A stretch of 64,000 nt of DNA from Symsagittifera roscoffensis (Eukaryota; Xenacoelomorpha; Acoela; Convolutidae): contig NC_087063.1 of assembly GCF_963678635.1 (NCBI RefSeq), positions 45,490,101 through 45,554,100 on the forward strand. The letters are read 5' to 3'. The notes beneath the pieces were generated by a model. The model was not told where the DNA came from and searched no databases. It was given only the letters and a program-made list of their open reading frames with translations. The translations under genes were made by a program, and so were the position numbers. Positions within the stretch are counted from its first letter, which is position 1. Each line of letters opens with the position of its first letter. Shown piece by piece: positions 35,826 to 47,900 of this stretch.

Positions 35826-36142
35826 GCAAAAACATCAACTTTTTTTTGTTTATAAGGCATAATAATTCTCGATTCATTTCTCCGAAAATTCGTTTTGAAG
35901 TTTCCTGTGAGTTTTTTGTGCATGTTTTTAAAGTTAAAAGAATTGGACAACTGGTTTTAACTGATTTAATTTTACTTGATTGTCTAGTTTAAACTAAGAC
36001 CTTCCAAATTTTCGATATAGGTTTTTAAAGTTCACGATCCAGTTGGCCTTTAGAGTACCTGATAATTTTTTTTTCTAAATTTCAGTACTACTGCTAACCA
36101 AAGTTTCATTATTTTTCTGAGCAGCTCCTACGATGATTCGAC

Positions 36143-38910
36143 ATGCCTAGTGACGAGGTTGCACGGGACGTAGCGCGCAAATTGTAAGTATCAAACTTCA
36201 GCGTAACGTTTCGAATGGAACAGCCGTATCAATTTGTTTTTCTTTAGGCGCTATTATATGCAAGTAGAAAGACTGGAAGAAGGATTTGATTTGACCGGAC
36301 CTGAAATTCCGAGGAGACATTACGAGACCAAACGCAGAGTTAGTTTGTTTTTTGATTTTATTCAAAATCTCGAGCGAAAAAAAGCGAGCAAACAGGCTTA
36401 CAATAGCTTGTCTGTGCTTAGTTTAAGCCGTTTGAAAAAGTACTCATTTTTTTTCTATCGAAGTCTTAGGCTTCTTTTAGATTCACTGATGATACCAAAA
36501 GCAGACAAGACTGCTTGTATCAGGGCGAAACCCTGAATGTTCCGACTGCCTTTTAAGGTTTATGGAGCAGTAATAACATTAAAAAATTAAATGTAATAAA
36601 AAAAAGAAAAAAAATTCTAAAATTTGATTTTTTTAAATAAAAATCATCCCCCCACACGCCAATTAAAGTACAAAAGGATAGATTTCGCTCCTTCTAACAA
36701 ATCAATTATGGCAAATAAGCTTCTTTCAACCAACTTGGAATGATTTCTAAGACGGATTAAATCTCCGCTTACGCGTTATTAGCGCGAAATATATCGCGCG
36801 TTAATCGTCCCAAATTGGCCAAAATGGCAATCTTTAAACCCCGTAACTTTACGAAAAATAATCACAGGTGAAATATCTTTTCAAATTTGAGCTCAGGACA
36901 ACAATACCTTTCGAATGATATTTAAAAATTCCGTCAAAAATGGCTAGTTAAAAAGTCAAATTTGTCTGAAGAAAAAAAAACCCACCCCGAGCACAAATAT
37001 TCCATTACTTTCGTATCGAAAGTCGGAACAATAAGAATGTTCAGTTTTTGTGTCTCACTGAATGTTACTCTAGTAAACTACACGACTGGTGCAAAAACGG
37101 AACGTGGCCAAAAAATAACTTCAGACTTTGAATAAGCCGATAAAAAACGCTTCGAATTATAAAATATATACATATATCAACCATCAATCAAAACACTTTT
37201 TTTGTATATTTGTTCAACTGTTTTTTGTATATTTTTAGTGAGACGTTGAGAAAGCGAGATATGAAATTAACCTTCCCTGTTTAGACAGTAATAGCAAAAC
37301 CAAAACAAATGTAAACAAGACTGCTTGTATCAGGGCAAAGCCCTGAATGTTCCGACTGCCTTTTCAGGTCTATCGAGCAGTAGTAACATAAAAAAATAAA
37401 TATAATTTTAAAAATGAAAAAAAAAATTTCTAAAATTTGAAATTTTTTTATGAAATCATCCCCCACACGCCATATAAAGTTTAAAAGAATAGATTATGCT
37501 CATTGTAACAAAACAATTATGGCAAATTAGCGTCTTTCAACCAATTTGGAACGATTTAAAAGACGGATTAAATCTCCGCTTACGCGTTAATAGCGCGAAA
37601 TATATCGCGCGTTAATTGTCCCAAATTGACCAAAATGGCAATCTTTAAACCCTCATAATTTTACGAAAAATGGTCACAGGTGAAATATCTTTTCAAATTT
37701 AAGGTGAGGACAACAATACCTTTTAAATGATATAAAAAATTCTGTCAAAAATGGCTAGTTAAAAAGTCGAAATTTGTCTGAAGAAAAAAAAACCCACCCC
37801 GAGCACAAATATTCCGTCACTTTCGTATCGAAAGTTGGAACAACAAGACTGCTCGTATTTGTGATTTTGTCTCATTTTTAATTTGCTAGCTTGAAATGCA
37901 ATGCTTTTATTTCGTCATTAGTGTTACGAAAACCTGCTTTTTTTCTGCGTTGAATACAAAACGCTCAAAATGCTTGAAAACACAAAAAATTCGATTGTTT
38001 TTAAATCGCTCTTGCTTTTGTTTTATTTACAATCATAATTATTTACAAACTTACAATCAAAGTCTTTTCTCTTAGCCTCCTGTGTACAGCGGAGCAACTT
38101 TGCATGATAAGTCCCTTAAAGCATACTTTCGTGATGACTCCATTAAGCACTTTCTACGAGACCTGTCTCCAAATCATCCTGCTGCAAAAGAAAAGAAGTC
38201 CTCGAGCAGAACAAAAGCCCATGTTAACGAACTGCAATACCACATGGCCCAAGCGGAGTTCAGAGAACCATTCGATCGTGTCGCCAGTGGTCAACGATCG
38301 CCAAATAAAGCTTACAAACTGAAGTAGGTAGAAGTAATTTCAAAGTTTTCAACAATTCGACGATTAACCAAATTTGAAATAATTTTTAGTGTTAAACGAC
38401 CGCGACCACAATCGGCTTTTCCTAGTGGCATCACCACGTTGCGCAGAACAACGCCAGTGTCAGTTTCGCCTCTTGAAGCCCATAGGCTAGTGAATACAGC
38501 AGCAAAATTACTAGTTGCCAGCGAAACAGTCGCTGTCAAATCAGGAGCTTTACAAAGGTCATCTTCTGCTATGAAAAGAAAAGAGGTAAGTTGTTCTCCT
38601 AAAAAAGATGCTTTAAAAATCTTTTTGATGCTATGTTTCATCCTGCGCCAATCTTTTTGATATATTTAGGACCAGAAGAATCTCCGCTTACCAGAAGTTG
38701 TACGTTACTGTTTTCTTTTTGTCATCACCAACGTGTTTTATTAAAACATTATCGAATTCACATATTTAGGCAGCAAAGCGCAGACGTTCAAAGAGACTCC
38801 AAAAGAGGAACTCCGCGGCAAAAAACAAACTTGCAGGCAATAAATTGGATATCAAAGAAGATGAGTCGGAATATGTTAAGCCCTTGACAGTTGAAGACAT
38901 TGAAATCCAG
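36143..38910 (+). CDS. Exons 1-6: charged N-terminal region
   Basis: Residues 1-249. It starts MPSDEVARDVARKL and continues with a Glu/Arg-rich stretch, then SLKAYFRDDSIKHFLRDL (about residue 54), then KRPRPQSAFPS (about 128) and a small helical segment rich in Ala/Val. A basic cluster, AAKRRRSKRLQKRN (residues 203-216), could be a nuclear localisation signal or an acidic-surface or microtubule contact. The LxxYF..I..HFL motif loosely recalls the N-terminus of the ciliary protein ERICH3, but this is a weak resemblance. Exon 5 is only 30 bases (38,670-38,699) and is the least certain; skipping it keeps the frame. Confidence 0.7.
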
Positions 38911-41900
38911 GTTATTTGAATATTTTAACAAAATTAATTCTTTTTCTAGAAAATGGACAAGGAAAAGAGCAACAAATTTTTTCAGGCTGTTCACGAGGAT
39001 TCCGTGAAGATTGAACAAGAATACAAACTGTATGTCTACACGGGTAGCAAAAGAGGTCTCGCTCCTGATGTATCGGTGAAACTTAAGTTGCACGGAAAAC
39101 AAATGGAAAGCAGCTGGATCAAATTGACCGATTCTCTATCAAATAAGGTCAAATTCAGGATTAATCAAGTTAGTTTCAGAGATTACATGTTAAAGTCGGG
39201 GCTAATCAAAACAAAATTGATCAATAATCATAATGTTTTGTAGAAAGATGTGTTTTCAATGAATACAGAAGATCTCGGAGATTTGACGGCTATCTCAGTT
39301 GCGCACAACAAAGCCGCGCCTGGTATGAATTTAGACATTCACTTTCATATCTATGATATTAATAATAAATATTTATTCTCGGTTGTCAGAATGTTTATTA
39401 GCAAAAGGCTGAAAACAAATAACGCATCAAAAGTTGCACCAAAATGCAAGTACTTTGCAGTACTTAATTCGCGGGGTCGAAAATTACCGGGGTTTGGAAA
39501 TTTTTTGAACAAAAATGGCGTTTTTCATTGCGTGGGTTCAAAATGATCAGGGGGGGGGGTCCCGCAAATGTGGGTCAATTCTGATTTTTAAAAAAAAGGT
39601 AAATTGAAGCCAAAAATTTTCTTGAATTTAAAAATTGGCTACTTAAACCAAAAAGGCGATAATTGTTTTGCGTGGAAAAATTGTTATTTTTGTGCATTTG
39701 GAGCGTTTATAAATGACAGAATGCAAAATTTCATAAAAGAAAAACTATTCCAGAGCAATTACGGAACAGTCAGAACAAATTTATTTCAAAAAAACTTTAT
39801 TCGCTCATATTCGATTTTTTCTTTTGGGTTTGCTTGACTTGGACTTTTTTCCTATTTATTTTTTTAAAGAAGATTTATTTTCCTATTTATTTTTCAGAGC
39901 TCAATAAGTGTTCGCAGGGCAAAAATTGCTCCCTTTATTTGGTTTTAAAATACCCTTAATTTTTGAAGTCTCAGACGGAGTAGAATCATCCTGGATGAGG
40001 AGTAATCAGGTTGGTCTATTTTGAGAAAAACTTCAGTAAAAACACCTTCCGGAAATTGAAAGGTTCCGAAAGCTGTAAGGACGCGAAGTTTGTTCTAAAA
40101 ATAGGACTATCTGAAAGTATTTTAAAAAACCTGTTGTTTCTTTCCTACTACCTTAATTGATTAAACATCTCTGAGTGCATAATGGTTGTTTTCATAGGGT
40201 GCAATTGGCTGCTGAACAAAATAGAAGTTGAAGACACCAGACGGGGCAAGTTGTACGTGTTCAACTACAATGACTTTGTGCCTCACGGAAAGACTAGTGC
40301 GATCGGAATGCGGAGGATTGACGTCAGTTCCGTCAAAAATATTGGAAACATCTCTACTCGCTCTACCGAAGGTAAGATTTATGATATATTTCAATTTCCC
40401 CGGAAAGTTTTCAATTTTATTACTGAGACTTCCAAATAGATATCTTAATCTAATATGTGAGTGGTTGCACTTCAGTTTGGTTTTTCGTTGGTTGCACCTC
40501 TGTTAATTTTCGAGTTCATGGCCCGCGGCAAACTCGTCTTGTAATCGAGAACTAGACTTTTTTCCAGTAAACTACTTTTCTTACAAGAAATTGACCTTAC
40601 TTTATTATTGAACCATGGCCACTTACAGATGCCTTCCCTTGCTTTTTTTTCAGTTTATATGAAGAGTTTCGTTTGTCTGCTTAAGTTTTGTCGACTTAGG
40701 CGCCACATCACGCATTTTTCTTGTGCGGTAGGCAAAAACCATGTTATTTGCAAATGTGATCATTGTAATTTCAGTGGGACTTAATTTTTTATAGATTTTT
40801 TAATCAGTTTTTTTTCGGCTCAAAATTTTAGTTTTTCTGAAAAAGTACCCCAACGATTTCCTTTCCGCTTTTTCATAAAATATTTCACCAAATCTAAGAC
40901 TTTGAGTTCAGTGGATAGAACGGGCTGTGTCAAGCTCTCCTGCATTGAACAGCTACGCCCAAATTGTTTTGAAACAAAAATTGATGAACCTCGGAATAGT
41001 GAAATATTTGATTTTAGCCGTTTTTTCAAAATTGTTGAATATTCTCGAAAAATACACTGCGAGGTTTTGGGTTCATTTCAAAGAACTAATGAACGGATTG
41101 TGAAGCTCATTTGCTTATGCGATTACGCCCAAAAACTTTTTTGACACCAAAAATTATGGCCCTCAAAAAAGTCAAAGTTTTGATTTTTGACTGTTGTTTT
41201 ATTCATTTTGACTTTTCTCGAAAACAACCTGCCCAAACCTGCGGTTTTGGTTTCAATCCAATGTTCTGTTTGTGCATTTGCGGGTTCAAAGATCCCATGT
41301 GCTTGCGACTACGCCCAACTTTTATTATACAATAAATTATGGCCCTCGGAAAAGTCAAACTTTTTGATTTTTTAACCGTACTTTCGAACTTTTTGATTTT
41401 TCTCCAGAAACTACCCTGCCTTACTGATATTTTGGGTTCAATTCATAGAACGGGTTGTGAAAAACACATTTGCTGATGCAACTACACCCAATTTTTTTCG
41501 GCAAAAGTTATGGCCCTCGGAAAAGTCAAAGTTCCGATTTTTTGACCGTGTTTTTTTTTGAAAATTTTTGACTTTTCTCGATAACTACCTTGTCAAACCT
41601 GGTTTTATGGGTTCAATCGGAAAAACAGGTTGAATTAGTTTCTTTTGCATGAGTGGCTACGCCCAAATTTTTAAAAACACAAAGCTATGATTCCCGGAAA
41701 TGTCAAGTTTTTGATTTATTGACCGTTTTTTGGACTTTTTCCGCAAGTATCCTGTTTCTAGTTTTTTGGAAACTTTTTGACCTTACGCGAGAACTAAAAT
41801 CCCAATTCAAAGATTTTGAGTTCATTTGAAATAAATTGGGTTCTTTTTGTGCATGAGCGGCTATGTCTAAAAATTTGACACAAAAAGCTGGGATTCTCGG

Positions 41901-44900
41901 AAAAGTCTATTTTTGATTTATTGGCCATTTCTTGCAACCTTCCCGAAAACTACCCTGACAATTCTGAGATAAACTGTTCAAACGACAATTCCTGTGTCCG
42001 GAACCTTCTCTGCTTAAGTGATGAAGACCTTTTTTTGCAGAAAATACGTTGTGGATTTTGAAACGTTTTTGAACGCTTAGCGTTTTTTTAGAAACTTTTT
42101 GACTTTTCTTACAAGGTTTCAATCGAAAGAACCATTTGCGACAAGAGTTCCTACAGAAGCGGCGACTCCTTAAAATTGTTTAAGAAATTTGTTATGTCTT
42201 CGCTAGAAATCCAATTTCTCAAATGTTTTTTTTTCTCACTTACTCTGGCAGAGAAACAATTAAGGTTTTGGGCAAAGTCCAACTTTTGAAATAACCAATT
42301 TCATCCCGTATCAGTATAATAAATTCCGAAAACATCAAGCAGCAGCAATACCTCCAGTTTTGCTAGACCCCTAGTTATCTTTTATTAAGACATACGAAAT
42401 TTTTCGTTTGCCGTGTATTTTTTTCAAATTTCTTTTTTTCCGACTTCTTATGTTTTTTATGTTTGTGTTGTATCGCAAGTGGTGCGCAGCTCTTTTTTTC
42501 CTCTGTGTTACAAACTTGTCAATTTGTACTTGATATTTCTTTAAAATTTTTGGCTTGATAGCTGAATTAAAATTCATTATCTAAAAGTTTTCGTTGTGAA
42601 AGAAGATGAGCCATAAATTATCTCTTTATCAATTCGTTAGAAAGTCTAAACTGCGTTGCTAATTTTAGGGGACTTAGTTTATAGTGAAAATGATTCAACT
42701 TGGTTCAAAAGAATTGGACGTGATAATTCTTTCCATCTCGTAGAACTGAAAATAAAATTTAGTAGAAAGAAGTCACTAATTTTTGATTTCTCGCCCAGTT
42801 TTTGCCCCTTTTTTCTTCCCAATTCATTGACCAAATTTTAAAAATTCAGAGTATATCGTGGGCACATAATGAGCTATTGTCTCTTTGAAAAATATTAATT
42901 GTTTTGCTTCAGTTGATAAAAAGAAGAAGAAGAAATAATAAATCAATACTTGTATACAACAAATGCATCTGAGAACAGCCAACGAACCCACTTGGGTTGC
43001 ATACGGCTGCTTTTTACTCTAAAGTGACCTCAAGAAGTTTTAGCTTGATTTTGACTGTCAGTGACAAAAAAATGAACGCAAAAATTAGTAGAGTTCAAAT
43101 AATTTGGTATAAATTTTTCAAAATTAGCCGTAAAACTCTTTTTTTTTTGCGTTTAAAGCTCTCAAGGTTAAAAGAAAACTTTCTGATTGGCTGTCTGAGT
43201 TTTCCCATCAAATATGCTTTTGATTATGTCTTTGGATAAGAATCTATTCAAGAACTCCACAGTAAAAAAAAATTTGGCTCTGAAACTTGCTTGTTGTAGG
43301 CCCTCGTTCCGGGTTTGTTTAAATAATTTCAGTTTGTCTACGATTAAGTTACTGCTTTTGCTAACTGTGCCTTACCTTTAAAGACTCCACAACACCCGCA
43401 GAGCAGGATGGAGAATTTTTTGACTGTGAACACCTAACTGAGCCCACACGGCAGTAACCGGTGAACGAGTCGAAAAAAGGGTTCACTTTGTAGATGTATA
43501 CTGAACCCAAAAAAAATCGATAAAAAATAGTTGGTTGAAACTCTATGTAGTTTAGCTGATGACTTCACATTATATCAAAATCAAGTGAAAACAAACTTGG
43601 AAACCATGTTTTTTATATAAGTCAGAGAGATCATTTAAGCGATGTACCGCTTTTAAAATTTGAGCTTCAATCAAGCTTAGCAACTGTAATAGGACAAAAT
43701 TATTTTCTTGTAACTAAACGAACAGTTCAGATCCTCGTTGTTTTGAAGAAAAAGTTTGCTCATTAGCTCTGGCTATAGGAATTTTCAAAAGCTCTTTTTT
43801 CGATTTTCTGGTATATCGGTTATATACAATGAACTCAACTAAATTTTTTAAAAGATCACTCGCATGCAGTTTGGCCAGAGATTGAAACAACGACTCAAAA
43901 GCTCGTAAGCATAAAGCTCATGAACAGTTAAAATTTCTTCATTGCCTTAAAAAGCTATAAAAATCTCCTGATTTTTCATTTAAAAAAGTGATGCGATTTA
44001 TCTTCTTCTAAAAAACAAATATGTATAAATGAGTGGATTTGTAGCTTACACAGCCGTATATGGGTGTAAAGTATTGAAGGATAGACTTGTAGTTTGATTC
44101 ATAGTATCTCTTTAACACGCTTTGAAGGACACAAATCTTAGTTTTAAAAAAGATTGCTGATTGGCGACGCAACTTTGCATGAACCGTTTTGAGCTTACGA
44201 AAATTAAATTTTGACCTCAGTTTTTTTTCCTATCTGCTTGTAGGATATTTTTGGGAATTTTCCAGTAATGAAGACAAGCTGGAATGCTAAAAGCGCTTTC
44301 GGTTTTCATTAACTTATTCTGTTTTTTCGAAGCTTAGACTTAACTTATTTGCCTTTACAAGCTGAGAGATTTATCTACATTGAACTAAATTTTTTCCAAG
44401 TTGAACTGAATTTTATCCTAGTTGAACTTAATTATAACTAATTATTGAGATTTGGAAAAATCTGCTCTGAAGATTTGCCCAAGATGATCGTGCACTAATC
44501 ATTTTATTGCATTCAAATTTATTCGAAAAATAGCTTTTTATGCAATTTTAACATGGCCAATCCAAGCTCTATTCACTAAAAACTTAAGTTCAGAATAATT
44601 GATTCTAAAAACGCTGTTTTTCAAATCAATCGGGACAACCAGCACTTCAAGGATAACTTTCATCTTCTGTCTTATGCTTTGATCTGAAGCCCTTTTGTTT
44701 GCAAAAAATACTTGATGATCCTCCATGTAATTACATGTTTTTTTTTATTTACAAACATAATTCAATATTTTAATTTTTAGTAGTAAAATAGATTTGTAAT
44801 CTTCCATATTTCATTTTGAGTCATTTTCAAGAAAAGGAAGTGTTTAAGCTCTGCTTAATAAGGCTGGAAAAGTTCCGTTTTTTTGAATAATTTATAAGTT

Positions 44901-47900
44901 TGGTATGAATTCATCAATTTTCGTAGATGTCGTCATTTTTATCTGCTAAATGGTATCAGGGTTTTCTTTATGACAAGCTTGAACGTCAATTGAATTTTTT
45001 GATTCGATCGATACATCTAACAATATTTGAGGGATATTCGAACTTAATTTTTCACCAATGCTGGCAAAAAATTATTTAGTTTGTTGTTTATTTTAGTTTG
45101 AGAAGTAATCCTGTAACCCTTGTTATCTAAAAATTAGCTTGTGGCTGGGTTATTTTTAAACTTGTATCTAAAAACCTATATACTTGTCTTGAGTCATCAA
45201 ACACAATTTGAAAACTTTTCGTAGTAAAACTTGGGGTAGCTCTTTTCTTTTTTTTTACTTTGAATCTCTCAACTTTAAATCTTTGCATACGTTTTTATCA
45301 CTGTTTGGGCAAGTTTAAGAAAAACTCGGTTGAATTTTTCTTCAAGTTTTTAAAAAGATTTATTTGAATTGTTTCGCTTAGGATGAAATGATTGCAACTG
45401 ATTCTTAAGCTTCACGTTGAACCGCTGAACTTTTGTTATCCTTATTGAGGAATGATTTTTTCCTGTAGCTGATTTTGACTTCATTTTTGTTTCCTTGAGT
45501 GAAACTTGAAGATAACAATCAACTCAACTAGAAAATGAATTTTGGTTATACAAAAGAAGCGGGCTTTTTTTAAATTATATCTTTGATTTTAAAAAAATCT
45601 AGGCTATTCTTTGCCGCTTCCGTGATTTTTGAGGATTTCTGATTGAGAATATCCTTTCCATTTGATAATACGGCATCAAATTTTGTGATACGTTGATTAT
45701 CACCCGTTATATTGATATCGGCAGAGAGTAATGACGGGAGAGCTTTGTAGTGACAGATTCTCAGGAAGAAAATCAAATTGCTCATTGAAGGACATTACAC
45801 CTCCTTCTTTTATTGCAATTATTCTTTTTGTTAGCTATGGCTCAAATCCTTTAATTTTGTAACATTTTTTTTGTCCGTTTCATCTAGCTATTTTTCAGTG
45901 AAAGATATTTTGTTTGGTGTTGTCTCAAGACTGCCTATAAGCTCTTTTAGTTCTTCGTGATTGTTTTTAATAGATCTAGTACTTATTTTTAGTAGCTTCC
46001 AACAGTATTCAACAGAATTTTTAGCACTACTAGTGCTTTGTTGTCTTGAAGATACGATATCAATGCTTACAGAAGTATATCTCAACGTCATTCAATGAGT
46101 TCTGTAGTTGTATTCCTCCTTCACTTAGACCTCTTATACATTGCCTCTCTTATAAATTGTTCGTATCCCTGAAGTAAATGAATCTCACGCGCGTCCATGC
46201 AGACTCTACGGGGTCATCTCTTTTCATCAAACTGAGACACTTGAATCTCGGTGAGTCAAAGTTTCGAATATTTTAACGTCATTCATCGTGGAAATTAAAG
46301 TTTTTTTTTCTGAAGAGATTTACTTTGCCCATTCCTCTTGCGAAGCAAACGATCATAGTTCGTGGTTGGTTTGTTTTGTAGCAGTCGGTGGGCAATTGAT
46401 ATGTCTGACTCCGATACATTAGCTCCTGTTTCGGTGGTTATTTTGGTGCCCATGGCTATCTCAATACTTTATTCATTGCTTTCATGAAATCTTCTCCCGT
46501 TTTTATCGACGTCTGGGTTTTTGGAAATTCCATTATTCACACTTTGTCTCTGGGGTTATATCTTTCGATCAGCTCAGCTTCACTACGAGCTCTTAAGTCA
46601 CATTGTCTTCCTTGATAGTCTATGGTATCTTCAGCGTCATCGAGGATTTGCTTGAACAAATGCATTTCACAGGTTACAGCTTCTTGAAGAGTTTTCAGGA
46701 GTGTTGTTTTTGTTTCTGCTATCTTTGTTGCCATTTGCGAGACTAGAGTCTAGAGATTTTTAACCAGCGATGTGTCTTGATCTTCATCTAAAATGGGTCT
46801 CTACTCTGAAATACTGTACACTAATGTCTGCTCACATAGAAGGTTAATAACTGATTAATTTTAAACATATTGTCAAATGCATCCTGGTTTAAAAGGAAAA
46901 GTTTGTTATGAAAATTTTTCATAGGCAAAAATCTTGTTAGGACTTTTTTTGTAGGATATCTCTAATTATTCTTCCCTCACTATGACTATTTTTTGTAACT
47001 ATATCTCTTAAACTATTTTTGTACCTTGTGTAACGAACTCTTTCTTCTTGCAATGGGCGGATCAGTCTAAGAATTTTTTTTTGAATGATTTATAATAATA
47101 ACAACAATTATGATCACGTGCTATCCCAATTTTCTAGCACTCGTTTTATTTGTTCATACAGGTCCTTCTCTGAGGAGTCTCGAGGAGCAGGCCAGTGACA
47201 AATCTTTATCCAGTATTTCCAGTGCACATCCAGTTCCGAAGAAGTACGAAGAGAAGGCCGCTGTCAAATCTTCATCCAGCATTTCCCCTGAACCTCCCAT
47301 TCCTAAGAAGTATGTACAAAATTAGGTATACTTGGTATCTTTGTAAACTTTTTTATCATCTGATACAGGCGCGGATCTAGATTTTTCTCGAGTTGGGACG
47401 TGTTTTGAAAAGCAAATTGAAATATGGTTAACTTTTTTTTGTTTAAGGTCGAGCAAACTGATTTCCAGTGCTCTCGTAAAAGACTATAAAATCCTATTCT
47501 GTCAACATTGCTTGCGCCGCAGTCAAATTTTGGGAAAAAACGTCAAAAAGGTCAAAATGGAGCATGCTTATTAGAACAATAAATAAATCGCAGGTCTTCA
47601 TATTGCATATTTAACGTTGTTTTGATCTGTTTTTTCTTCTTTCTTTAGAGAAGAGGTTCCCAAAAAGACGCCGCCTCCTGCTCGCAAGCGCACCCCTACT
47701 CCCAGTTTAAGTAGCAGTGTCAGTTCCAGCAGGAGAAGCAGTCAGGAACGGGTTTCGGAAGTTTCGGAAGAGGCGGAGGCTGATAAAAGTCAGAGCAGCG
47801 AGAGTGAGAGCGAGGCATCCTCTTCCAAGTCCGACACCAAGTCAGACGACGCTACCGAAAAGTAAGCTTGCGAGCCCGCTTTAAAATACAATTTATTATT

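Noticed and set aside
39250-39546. 98-codon frame running on past exon 8
   Set aside because: The PLAT pattern continues only after splicing from 39,322 to 40,198 (the Trp motif follows there), so the rest is intron read-through.
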